From NCBI GenBank assembly GCA_025363575.1, contig JANYDM010000193.1, positions 1 to 35,255 of the forward strand: a DNA stretch of 35,255 nucleotides, in the 5' to 3' direction. The position numbers were made by a program, and so were the translations under genes. The stretch is from Betaproteobacteria bacterium. GTDB taxonomy: Bacteria > Pseudomonadota > Gammaproteobacteria > Burkholderiales > SG8-41. The notes below the pieces were generated by a model. It made no database searches, was not told the DNA's origin, and was given only the letters and a program-made list of their open reading frames with translations. Positions 14,760 to 22,297 of the stretch are shown one piece after another. Each line of letters begins with the position of its first letter. Positions within the stretch are counted from its first letter, which is position 1.

Positions 14760-15961
14760 TGAACGATAACCGTCCCGTTCGCGCATACGTCGTTATTTTC
14801 CTGACGGTGGTGGCTACTGTCATCGTGCCGGTGCTGGCGTTGAACTACACACTGGGTCTGCGGAGTCTGGGTGGCGGCAATGCCGTGCTGGAGGCGAGCC
14901 GCTGGCAGCAGGCGTCGCATGGCGTCACTTACGCGCCGCCGTTGAGCAACAACCGCCCGTTCAAGACAGCGCGCCTCTTCGACCGCCTTCCCGACATCAA
15001 TACGGTGGTGCTCGGATCATCCACGGCGATGGGTGTGACGCAGGATATGTTTCCCGAGCGCATGCGCATCTACAATTTCGCGCAAACCGGCAATGCATTG
15101 CTCACCGCAATCAGCGAAGCCGAGTATCTGCAGGCACGGCAGCCGGCCGTCAAATGGCTCGTTATTCCGCTCGACTGGGCGCTTGGCTTCATTTATGAAG
15201 CGGGCACGCCGGGCTATATGGAATTGACTCCGCCCGCTACTACTGCCGTAGACGCGCTGCCGGCCGTGCCGCTGACGAAGCAGTTGCAGGATGCGCTATC
15301 GCTGCCGCGCGTGCGCAATCTCGCCAGCATCATCAAGAGCATCGCGCGGTCCGACGCGAAGTGGGCCGCGTTTCGCGACGTATTCCTGGAAAATGCGGGC
15401 GCCGAATATCGCTGCGCCGACCGCACGCCAGCGCGCGACTTCGATACGATATTTCGCGGGACCTGCACGGGCTTTCGTTTCGACGGCAGCGCGACCTTCG
15501 GCAATCTGGAAGCGGTTGCGCCGCGCCGTGCCGAGGCACTCAACGCAAGCGCGGCGGTCGCCAGCTCGAAATACGCACTGGCGCTTGCCCGCACGGGCGG
15601 CGCGCCGAATCCAGTCATCCTGGACCGGGTCGCGGCGCTCGCACGCGCCATGCGGGAACGCGGCGGCGGCGTTATCTTGTTCATGCCACCGTTGTTGCCA
15701 GGACTCGAGCGCGTGTTATTGGATTCACCGCAGACCGGCGTCCCGCTGAGACGGACCAGGGAAGCCCTGGATCAATGGGCGCGTGCGCAGAATCTGGTTA
15801 TCATCGACGGCGGACAATCGGAACGCTATGCCTGTCGTGTGCCGGAGTTCGTGGACGAACATCATGCAACGGCAAAGTGCTACGCGCGCCTATTCGGCCG
15901 CTATTGGCGCGACACCAGTATTGCGGGGAAGGTGCATGCGGGATTGTATGGCGTCGAATAA
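14759..15961 (+). CDS. SGNH-like membrane-anchored protein, partner of the MBOAT acyltransferase
   Basis: The ATG at 14759 overlaps the MBOAT stop (TGATG) and gives a 400-residue protein with one N-terminal membrane helix (YVVIFLTVVATVIVPVLAL). The rest is predicted to be periplasmic. VVLGSSTAMGV contains the SGNH-type nucleophile elbow (G86-S87-S88), and a late VDEHHATAKCY supplies an Asp366-x-x-His369 pair, so a Ser-Asp-His triad is plausible. Known MBOAT systems (AlgI with AlgJ/AlgX, PatA with PatB, DltB with DltD) pair a membrane acyltransferase with such a protein that finishes transfer to the glycan. I infer the same role here. Overall similarity to AlgJ or PatB is not obvious, so it may be a distinct subfamily. 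Confidence 0.78.
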   Translation: MNDNRPVRAYVVIFLTVVATVIVPVLALNYTLGLRSLGGGNAVLEASRWQQASHGVTYAPPLSNNRPFKTARLFDRLPDINTVVLGSSTAMGVTQDMFPERMRIYNFAQTGNALLTAISEAEYLQARQPAVKWLVIPLDWALGFIYEAGTPGYMELTPPATTAVDALPAVPLTKQLQDALSLPRVRNLASIIKSIARSDAKWAAFRDVFLENAGAEYRCADRTPARDFDTIFRGTCTGFRFDGSATFGNLEAVAPRRAEALNASAAVASSKYALALARTGGAPNPVILDRVAALARAMRERGGGVILFMPPLLPGLERVLLDSPQTGVPLRRTREALDQWARAQNLVIIDGGQSERYACRVPEFVDEHHATAKCYARLFGRYWRDTSIAGKVHAGLYGVE

Positions 15962-15997
15962 GGTCGTGCGCCTGGCACGTCGCCTCACGGAGGCGCT

Positions 15998-17404
15998 TTG
16001 AGCATTTCGCTGGCGGATTCCGACCGGCAGATTCGATTTCTGCTGCTGCTGGCCGCGGTCAGTTTTGCGCCGGCGCTCGCCTTCTACTATGTGGGCGAGG
16101 AAGCCATTTTTCCGATTACCTCGCTCGAAATGTGGCATCAGCGCGAATGGATACAGCAGCCGCTGTTCGGCCAGAGCCTGATGCACAATCCGTTGTACAA
16201 CTGGCTGATCATTCCTTGTGCCGCGCTGATTGGCTGGGAGTACATGCTGCCGGTCGCCCGCATGCTGACGATAGGCGCGACACTCTGCACAGCCGCGGTC
16301 GTCGCGTGGCTCGCGCGCAGTCTGACGCGCGATGCTGTGTTCGGGCGCTGCGCCGCGCTGGTTTACCTCACGTTGGCCGATGTTCTGCTCTATCGCGGCT
16401 GGCTCGCCTACGTCGATCCCTTGTTCGGATTTTTCGTGTTTGCAGCGATCGCCACGCTATGGGTCGCGTGCGCGGAAGACCGGCCGCGCCTGGTGGCGGT
16501 GGCGGTCGCGAGCCTGACGTGCGCATTCATGAGCAAGGCGTTTACTGCGTACGTGTTCTACGCCGTGGCCGCGTTCGTGCTGGTCCTGCACGCGCAGTAC
16601 CGTCGCGTACTGTTAAGGCCTGGCGCTGTTGCGTGGCACGTGGTGGCGCTGGCTGTTCCTCTCGCATGGCTCGCGACGCTGCCGAAGAATACCGGCCAGG
16701 GCACGCGCATGTTCAACGAAATCCTGGCGAAGCTGGTTCCCGACAGCCTGCCTGCGTATCTTCTTCAGATAACGGGTTTTCCGCTCGAGACCGCAGCGCG
16801 CCTGATGCCGGCATTGGCCATCGTCGTTTTTCTGCTGTGGACGCGGCGCGCGGCACCGGATGCGCCTTATGCACAGCCGCTGCGCATAGCGGCGTGGATC
16901 GCATTTATCAATTACCTGCCGTACTGGTTTGCGCCGCACGCCAATATTCGATACCTGACGCCCATCTATCCGGTTGTGGCGCTCGCGTTTGCCTGCGTGC
17001 TGTGGGGCGCGTGGCCAACCAGCGCGCGTTCCATTCTGCGCTGGCTGGCAGCCGCGGTCGCCGTCAAGTTCGTCGCCGCCGTGCTGATTTTTCCGTACTA
17101 TCAGAGCCACTATCGCGGCGAGAACTATGCGCAGGCGGCGCGCGCCATCATCGCGCGCACGGCCGGCCACGCGCTTTACACGACGGACGTCAGTTCCAGC
17201 GGGCTGAGTGTCGCCGGTTACATAGACGCCTGGCGTTATCCGCAGTACCCGCCGCTGCAGTGGACGCCCGGGCAGTGGGAGTCCGGATTCGCCCTCGCGT
17301 ATACGCCAGATCCGCAGATCGGCAAGCTCGCCGAGCGCTATTCGCTCGGCGGCAACGACCTCTATCTGCTGTGTCGCGGCGCGGCGTGCGCGGCCGCGCG
17401 CTGA
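15998..17404 (+). CDS. GT-C integral membrane glycosyltransferase (ArnT/PMT-like)
   Basis: A 468-residue protein with about ten membrane helices, beginning with FLLLLAAVSFAPALAFYYVG and followed by a first periplasmic loop with acidic residues (YYVGEEAIFPITSLEMWHQR). It resembles ArnT and protein O-mannosyltransferases, which use polyprenyl-phosphate sugars as donors on the periplasmic side. HNPLYNWLIIP after the loop, and a later YVDPLFGFFVFAAIATLWVA helix, fit this family. The start is TTG at 15998, chosen because GGAG at 15989-15992 lies six bases upstream. With the GtrB-like and EmrE-like proteins it completes a synthesise, flip and transfer set. The acceptor could be lipid A, LPS core or O-antigen. 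It ends 4 bp from the convergent methyltransferase gene. Confidence 0.85.
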   Translation: MSISLADSDRQIRFLLLLAAVSFAPALAFYYVGEEAIFPITSLEMWHQREWIQQPLFGQSLMHNPLYNWLIIPCAALIGWEYMLPVARMLTIGATLCTAAVVAWLARSLTRDAVFGRCAALVYLTLADVLLYRGWLAYVDPLFGFFVFAAIATLWVACAEDRPRLVAVAVASLTCAFMSKAFTAYVFYAVAAFVLVLHAQYRRVLLRPGAVAWHVVALAVPLAWLATLPKNTGQGTRMFNEILAKLVPDSLPAYLLQITGFPLETAARLMPALAIVVFLLWTRRAAPDAPYAQPLRIAAWIAFINYLPYWFAPHANIRYLTPIYPVVALAFACVLWGAWPTSARSILRWLAAAVAVKFVAAVLIFPYYQSHYRGENYAQAARAIIARTAGHALYTTDVSSSGLSVAGYIDAWRYPQYPPLQWTPGQWESGFALAYTPDPQIGKLAERYSLGGNDLYLLCRGAACAAAR

Positions 17405-17408
17405 TTGT

Positions 17409-18269
17409 TCAGGCGCGGCGCAGAAACGCCAGCATGTCGTGGCCGCGCCCGGCGAGGCGAGCCGGCAGATTGAGAAATTCCGCCGCCAGCTTGCCGGCTA
17501 CATAGCGCCAGCGCGGGATTCCGGATTTTTCGTGGAATTTCACGCGTGAAGTGTCTATGCGCTCAACGGTGAAGCGGCCGCGCGCGCCGAGTAGCGCAAT
17601 CGAGCGCGGGTTGTAGAAGCTGATGTGACCGCCGTCTTTCGCGATGTCGAAATAGTCCCAGCGCGTTTGCATCGCGTCCACCGTCCAGCTCGCGGTATTG
17701 CCGGTGCTGAGCAGCAAGATGCCGCCGGGTTTCAGCACACGATGGCACTCGCGCAGGAGCGGCAGCGGTTCTTTCAGGTGCTCGATAACTTCGAAGAGCG
17801 TGATGGCCTCGAACGAGGCCGCATCGAAATTCACATCCGCAAGGAGCCCGGTGTGGACCGTGTGCCCGTCCGCGCGCGCGGCGGCTGCGATATTCGCCGC
17901 GGGCTCGACGCCTTCCATGCGATAGCCGAGACGGTTGCCCGCAGCCAGAAAATTACCGCGCGAGCACCCGACATCGAGCACGCGCACCTGCGCGGGCGGT
18001 CGATCGAGCAGCGCGCTGATCGTATCAAGCCGGCGGCCTGCCAGACGAAAGCGGCGCGCGGTTTCGTCCGGCGGCGGTTGATTGAAGCCGTGCTGGTCGA
18101 ACTGCTGCATCGAGCGCCAGTACGCGGCCTCGTCTACGTTGCTCACGAGCTGGCCGCATTCCGCGCAGCGCCGCAGCGGACCTTCGCGGAGCACGAGCGT
18201 GGTCACCGCGAGCGGCGTCGCGCAGCCAACCGGACACGCGGTCACGTACGGCGGCGCGCGGTCAGCCAT
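17409..18269 (-). CDS. SAM-dependent methyltransferase with N-terminal cysteine cluster
   Basis: A 286-residue class I methyltransferase of the Methyltransf_23 type. Motif I is VLDVGCSRGNF (97-107), followed by EAITLFEVIEHLKEPLPLL and HRVLKPGGILLLSTGNTAS. Ahead of the core, Cys12, Cys16, Cys35 and Cys38 form a likely zinc-binding knuckle (CPVGC...CAECG). The TRWDYFDIAKDGGHISFYNP region is usual in methyltransferases of O-antigen and capsule clusters. The ATG at 18269 overlaps the stop of the GT9 gene by 8 bp, making it the last gene of the minus-strand LPS cluster. It probably methylates a sugar hydroxyl, perhaps as a cap; the substrate is not known. Confidence 0.88.
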   Translation of the reverse strand: MADRAPPYVTACPVGCATPLAVTTLVLREGPLRRCAECGQLVSNVDEAAYWRSMQQFDQHGFNQPPPDETARRFRLAGRRLDTISALLDRPPAQVRVLDVGCSRGNFLAAGNRLGYRMEGVEPAANIAAAARADGHTVHTGLLADVNFDAASFEAITLFEVIEHLKEPLPLLRECHRVLKPGGILLLSTGNTASWTVDAMQTRWDYFDIAKDGGHISFYNPRSIALLGARGRFTVERIDTSRVKFHEKSGIPRWRYVAGKLAAEFLNLPARLAGRGHDMLAFLRRA

Positions 18270-19338
18270 TGCTCGCCGCTTCGAGCGCCGCGGTGATCCG
18301 CGCGGCGGGGAAGTGCTGAAGGCAGTCGCTGTAGCTTGCGACGTGGCGGTCGCAGCCTTCGTTGAAGCACGGCACGCACGCCGGCGTACTCGGTTGCAGC
18401 AGAGTCACATTATTGACGCGCTGCGCGCCGAGACGTCGCCACGGATTCTGCGCGCGCGCATAACCGTGCGGCCACGGGCCCCACTTAACGGGATTGCCCG
18501 GACCATAGAGCGCAATCACCGGCACGCCAAGCGCAGCCGCCATATGCGTCGCCGCGGTATCGGGCCCGACATAGGTCCGCGCGTGCTTGAGCAGGCAGGC
18601 AGTCTGCGCCAGGCTCAACTTGCCGGCAACGTTCACGGCGCCTGGCACGGCGCGCGCGATTGCGTCAACGTAAGCATATTCCGCTATATCACCGCCGCCG
18701 GTGAACACCACGCGCATACTGCGCGCCTGCAGCCATTGCGCAGTTTCGATCCATGCTTCGGGCCGCCACATCTTGTAGTTGAACCTGGGATAAACGTGCA
18801 GCACCGCAAACGACTCGCCGAGCGCGAATGGCAGCTGCCTCGCGACTTCCCGTGCATCGGCTTCCGTCCAGGCAGCGGTGACCTCATAGCATGGCGCGAT
18901 CGCGAGCACGTCGGCAAGCGCAAGATGCATGAGCACCGTATGCGTGTCGATATTGTCGAATGGCATCCACTGTTGCAGCAGCCATTTTTTCCAGCGATGC
19001 TTGGCTTGCCCGGCGACAAGCCCGACGCTGTGGCGGCTGGCGAGCCATGCGTACAGCGTCGGGCGGTCGCTTGGGACGACCGACAGAGAAAGATCGTAGC
19101 GACGGGCGATTTTCGTAAGCAGCGACAAATGCTCGTGCCAGCGCGGGCGTTCCGCTATGGTCAGTACGTGGCTGACATCAGGATTGGCGCTTAAGACGCC
19201 CGCGGTACCGGTGAACACAAGCACATCGACCGCGGCCGCGGGCCACGCGCGTTTCAGGGCGCGGATCAAGGGGGTTGTTAGCAGTACGTCGCCGATGCGG
19301 CGCGTGACGACCACCAGAATGCGGTGCGGGGGCTTCAT
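18262..19338 (-). CDS. GT9 glycosyltransferase, heptosyltransferase (WaaC/WaaF/WaaQ)-like
   Basis: Predicted to transfer a heptose or related sugar from an ADP donor during LPS core assembly on the cytoplasmic face. RILVVVTRRIGDVLLTTPLI is the diagnostic GT9 N-terminus. Later landmarks are VVPSDRP, FAVLHVYPRFNYKMWRPEAW and VGPDTAATHMAAALGVPVIA, the donor-site region with its aspartate-threonine pair. I start at the ATG at 19338 (358 residues), which begins MKPPHRI; another in-frame ATG lies three codons upstream at 19347. The open frame continues further, but through the G-rich repeat at 19341-19410, which is not coding. The C-terminal stretch CVPCFNEGCDRH holds several cysteines. Which core position it builds cannot be told. 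Confidence 0.9.
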   Translation of the reverse strand: MKPPHRILVVVTRRIGDVLLTTPLIRALKRAWPAAAVDVLVFTGTAGVLSANPDVSHVLTIAERPRWHEHLSLLTKIARRYDLSLSVVPSDRPTLYAWLASRHSVGLVAGQAKHRWKKWLLQQWMPFDNIDTHTVLMHLALADVLAIAPCYEVTAAWTEADAREVARQLPFALGESFAVLHVYPRFNYKMWRPEAWIETAQWLQARSMRVVFTGGGDIAEYAYVDAIARAVPGAVNVAGKLSLAQTACLLKHARTYVGPDTAATHMAAALGVPVIALYGPGNPVKWGPWPHGYARAQNPWRRLGAQRVNNVTLLQPSTPACVPCFNEGCDRHVASYSDCLQHFPAARITAALEAASNG

Positions 19339-19340
19339 GG

Positions 19341-19410
19341 CACCCATCCCCGCCCCAACCCTCCCCTTGTCCCCCCAGGGGACTTCCTTCGGGGCGAAGG
19401 GGCGGGTGAG
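19341..19410. repeat. GC-skewed palindromic intergenic repeat with G-quadruplex potential
   Basis: CCCGCCCC (19349-19356) pairs with GGGGCGGG (19399-19406). Nested inside are TCCCC...GGGGA around 19370-19381 and CCTTCG-GGG-CGAAGG (19387-19400). The minus strand, which is the sense strand of the GT9 gene, carries five successive runs of three or more G (19348-19376), meeting the usual rule for a G-quadruplex, a few bases before the GT9 start. It fills the gap between two genes and looks like a dispersed intergenic repeat rather than coding DNA. Confidence 0.7.
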
Positions 19411-19429
19411 ATTAGCGCGCGCAAAGTTT

Positions 19430-20254
19430 TCATTTTTCCGCGCACGCCATGTAGCGGTCGACGCCGAGTTGGGCAACGGTGCGTTGCGAGGCAAGCAGGG
19501 CGTCGAGCCGCTGCTGGTTTTCCGCCAGGCGGCTGCGGTCGTTCTCGGCGTGCCACAGGTGAAACAGCGGCGCCGCGAAGCGCGCGCTCTTGTGTTTGAC
19601 CCCGGCATGCAGCAGGCGGATGGCGAGGTCCGAGTCCTCCAATCCCCATCCGGAATAGGTTTCGTCCAGCCCGTTGACGCGGATGAGGTCGTCGCGCCAG
19701 ACGGCGAGGTTGCAGGTTTTAACGCCTTCCCAGCGCCGGGGCCTGGATTTGCGGAATGCGCCGTCGGGCAGGGCTACGAGCGGCAGTAGACGGTTGATGT
19801 CGCGTCGCGCCCAATGGGCGAGCCACGCGCCGTTGGCCCAGGCGTGGATAGGCAACCCGTTCCGCAGCACGCGTGCAGAGAACGCCGCGCTTAACAGCAC
19901 ACGGTTGCCGGCGACAAACCACCCACGCTCAGCCAGGCGCTGATGCTGGGCGACGAACCGTGGCGACGGCACGCAATCGCCGTCGCTGAAGACGACATAG
20001 TCGGCGTGCGTTGCCGCCAGCGCGCGGTTGCGTATCGCCGCCGCGCGGAATCCGCGGTCTTCATGCCACACGTGAGTGACGGGAAACGAGGCGCGGGTTT
20101 TGAACGCGTCGACGATGCCCCGCGTTTCAGCGGTCGATCCGTCGTCAGCAATCAACAGCTCAAATTTCGCATCGCGCTGCGCCTGATAACCGGCAAGCAC
20201 CGCGGCCAGCGCGTCCGGGCGGTTGTATGTCGTCACAATGACGGCGGTATTCAC
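19430..20254 (-). CDS. GT2 glycosyltransferase (galactosyltransferase-type C-terminal domain)
   Basis: The start is GTG at 20254, overlapping the preceding stop as GTGA, and gives a 274-residue soluble GT2 enzyme. TAVIVTTYNRPDALAAVL opens the fold, IADDGSTAET is the nucleotide-sugar strand, and SDGDCVPSP holds the metal-binding DGD (91-93). GWGLEDSDLAIRLLHAG, typical of the galactosyltransferase-like C-terminal domain, provides the catalytic-base ED pair. Longer in-frame starts up to 20389 lie within the neighbouring glycosyltransferase gene and yield arginine-rich non-native sequence. It lies among LPS core genes and likely adds a core or O-unit sugar. Donor and linkage are not predictable. 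Confidence 0.88.
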   Translation of the reverse strand: MNTAVIVTTYNRPDALAAVLAGYQAQRDAKFELLIADDGSTAETRGIVDAFKTRASFPVTHVWHEDRGFRAAAIRNRALAATHADYVVFSDGDCVPSPRFVAQHQRLAERGWFVAGNRVLLSAAFSARVLRNGLPIHAWANGAWLAHWARRDINRLLPLVALPDGAFRKSRPRRWEGVKTCNLAVWRDDLIRVNGLDETYSGWGLEDSDLAIRLLHAGVKHKSARFAAPLFHLWHAENDRSRLAENQQRLDALLASQRTVAQLGVDRYMACAEK

Positions 20255-21003
20255 TGCCGTTTGTCGCCTAGCAGCAGCAACTTCAGATAACGGTAATACG
20301 CGCCTTCCGCGTTTGAAACCGCGAGCATGAAACCTTCGCGGCCGTCGAGAAAGCCGCCGCGCAAAACATAGGTGCGCACGAACGTCCATGCGCCGTGCGC
20401 GACCGCGCTGACAAGCGAGCCATTTTTGCCGCGCTCGAATTGCATCGCCGCGCCGGCAGTCGAGTATGCATTCATCTTGTCCAGCGCGTCTTCAAGATCG
20501 ACGATTGCTTCGTGCATGAGCGACGCTCGCAGCGTGCCGACGGTGCCATCGACGATCAATCGCTCGTGCACAAGGTCGGTGGAGAAGCGCGCCGCGCCGC
20601 GCCGGAAAAGTCGCGAGACATGATCGGGCCACCAGCCCGCGTGACGCATAAAGCGGCCGCAATAGCTCGACAACCTCGGCAGCCGGTATGCTGCAAAGTT
20701 GCCGTGCGCGCGTAAAGTGTCCTCGATCTCTGCGCGCAATTCCGGCGTGAGCCATTCGTCGGCATCGAGCGACAATACCCAGTCGCCGGTAGCGAGGTCG
20801 AGCGCGCGGTTTTTTTGCGCGCCGAAGCCCGGCCAGTCCGCGGCAATCGTCACCTTGGCGCCCAGCTTGCGTGCAACGTCGGGCGTGCCGTCGGTGCTAC
20901 CGGAATCCAGCACGATGATTTCGTCGGCCCAGGCGACGGATTCAAGGCAGCGCGCGATGACGCTCGCCTCGTTGCGCGCGATGATGACGACTGACAAAGT
21001 CAA
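20251..21003 (-). CDS. GT2 LPS core glycosyltransferase (WaaE/KdtX-like)
   Basis: I start at TTG 21003, which overlaps the O-antigen ligase stop as TTGA and puts the first strand (MTLSVVIIARNEASVIARCL) at the very N-terminus, giving 250 residues. DSGSTDGTPDVARKLGA and GAQKNRALDLATGDWVLSLD, with the metal-binding DADE at 80-83, are characteristic of the WaaE/KdtX group, which adds a beta-glucose to the inner core. HAGWWPDHVSRLFRRGAARF and VHERLIVDG also fit. The C-terminal FVRTYVLRGGFLDGREGFML is a typical amphipathic tail of this family. Longer starts upstream would read inside the ligase gene and are rejected. The assigned acceptor is by family analogy only. Confidence 0.9.
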   Translation of the reverse strand: MTLSVVIIARNEASVIARCLESVAWADEIIVLDSGSTDGTPDVARKLGAKVTIAADWPGFGAQKNRALDLATGDWVLSLDADEWLTPELRAEIEDTLRAHGNFAAYRLPRLSSYCGRFMRHAGWWPDHVSRLFRRGAARFSTDLVHERLIVDGTVGTLRASLMHEAIVDLEDALDKMNAYSTAGAAMQFERGKNGSLVSAVAHGAWTFVRTYVLRGGFLDGREGFMLAVSNAEGAYYRYLKLLLLGDKRQ

Positions 21004-22226
21004 AGCGGCGCCTTGTGCGGACTTGGCGACGCGGCCAGTCCCGCAAACAAGAGGCCACAGGCCCAGGCAAACAGCAAGCCCTCGGTGTGATCCATCAGCC
21101 ATGAATTAAACAGGCAGCCGATGACGAAGGTGATGACGAGGCCGCGCGCAAGCACTCGCTCGGAAACGGTCGGCAGATTCCGTGCATAACGCCAGACGCA
21201 GCTGAAAAGATACAGCAGCGCGAGCAGACCCGCGATGCCTAGCTGGACGGCAATATTCAAATATTCATTGTGCGGATTCGCCGTCGGCGCGAGCGCGGTT
21301 CCCGCCACGGTTTCGGCGTACGCCTTGGGAAAACTGCCGGTGCCGCTGCCGAACAGGGGATGCGCGCGCACCAGTGCCAGGCTGTTTTCGTAAAAACCGA
21401 GCCGCAAGCCGATGGAAGAATCGGTTGCCTGACCCGGTTGCCAGTTCTTGAGCTCGTCGAGTGCCAGCGAGTATCGGTTGCCGCCTGCGCTACTCAGCAT
21501 CAGCGCCCCCGCAACGCAGACAACGCCGGCAATCACTCCCAGCGTCGCCGGCCAGCGCCACACCGAATGCACGAAGTAAAGGCCTAGCGCAATCAGTATT
21601 ATCTGGCCGGTGCGGCCCTGGCTTATGAATGCGACATTAAGAGCAGTAAGCACGGCGAGCGTCCACCACAGCCGGCGCTGGCGTATCGAACCGGCGGAAC
21701 GCGCCAGCTGAGCGAATACCAGAGCCCCGTACGCCATCAGCATATTCTCCGTCAGGTAATATTTGAAGACCGCCGGATTGGCAAAACCAGGCAGGCCGGG
21801 ATAGTCATGCTGCACGATGCCGGCCCACAATAGATACGAAAGAATCACCGTCAGTGCCACGGCGGCCGCGAGTGCGAACCATGCATACTGCCGGGCCCGC
21901 TCCGTGTTGAACAGCACGACGAATATCGGTATGAACGCCACGTCCGCGTATTTGGCGACATAGCGCAAGCCGTCGCCCGGGTAGCGAATCCCATAAGCCG
22001 TGCCGCCGACGATCAGGCCGAAAAAGGCAAGCGCTGCGAGCGCGACGCGATTGTGCACGATTTGTTCGAATCGGCGAGGATAATTCGCCGAAGCGAGCCA
22101 CAAGACGAGTATCGCTCCCAGCAGTACGTTGTCGAACGCTATCGAAACGGGGATCGAAAACCCGAGCGCAATTGCACAAGCGCGTGCGCAGGATTCGGCG
22201 CGGCTGGTAAGAGTAGAAATGCGCAT
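21000..22226 (-). CDS. O-antigen ligase (WaaL-like, Wzy_C family)
   Basis: A polytopic inner-membrane protein with about eleven hydrophobic helices. WaaL joins polyprenyl-linked O-antigen to the lipid A core in the periplasm. The Wzy_C signature is visible as a large periplasmic loop after SSAGGNRYSLALDELKNWQP, with IGLRLGFYENSLALVRAHPL, LFGSGTGSFPKAYAE and ANPHNEYLNIAVQLGIAGLL. The arginine of SIGLRLGFYE and the histidine of NPHNEYL are the residues usually essential. I start at ATG 22226 (MRISTLTSRAESC, 408 residues); ATG 22247 and GTG 22280 are in frame, and none has a good ribosome binding site. A Wzy polymerase has the same domain, but position between core glycosyltransferases and the O-unit genes favours ligase. 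Confidence 0.85.
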   Translation of the reverse strand: MRISTLTSRAESCARACAIALGFSIPVSIAFDNVLLGAILVLWLASANYPRRFEQIVHNRVALAALAFFGLIVGGTAYGIRYPGDGLRYVAKYADVAFIPIFVVLFNTERARQYAWFALAAAVALTVILSYLLWAGIVQHDYPGLPGFANPAVFKYYLTENMLMAYGALVFAQLARSAGSIRQRRLWWTLAVLTALNVAFISQGRTGQIILIALGLYFVHSVWRWPATLGVIAGVVCVAGALMLSSAGGNRYSLALDELKNWQPGQATDSSIGLRLGFYENSLALVRAHPLFGSGTGSFPKAYAETVAGTALAPTANPHNEYLNIAVQLGIAGLLALLYLFSCVWRYARNLPTVSERVLARGLVITFVIGCLFNSWLMDHTEGLLFAWACGLLFAGLAASPSPHKAPL

Positions 22227-22297
22227 CTCGGCGGAAAGACCGGCGCCCATTCTACGGGATTCGCGCGGTGCTCGTAACACGCAAACTGCGGGCGGTG

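Noticed and set aside
15361..17505. A 714-codon plus-strand open frame
   Set aside because: It is out of frame with the SGNH-like and GT-C genes that it overlaps, is rich in Arg, Gly and Ala, and shows no motif. Long shadow frames are expected at this GC content.
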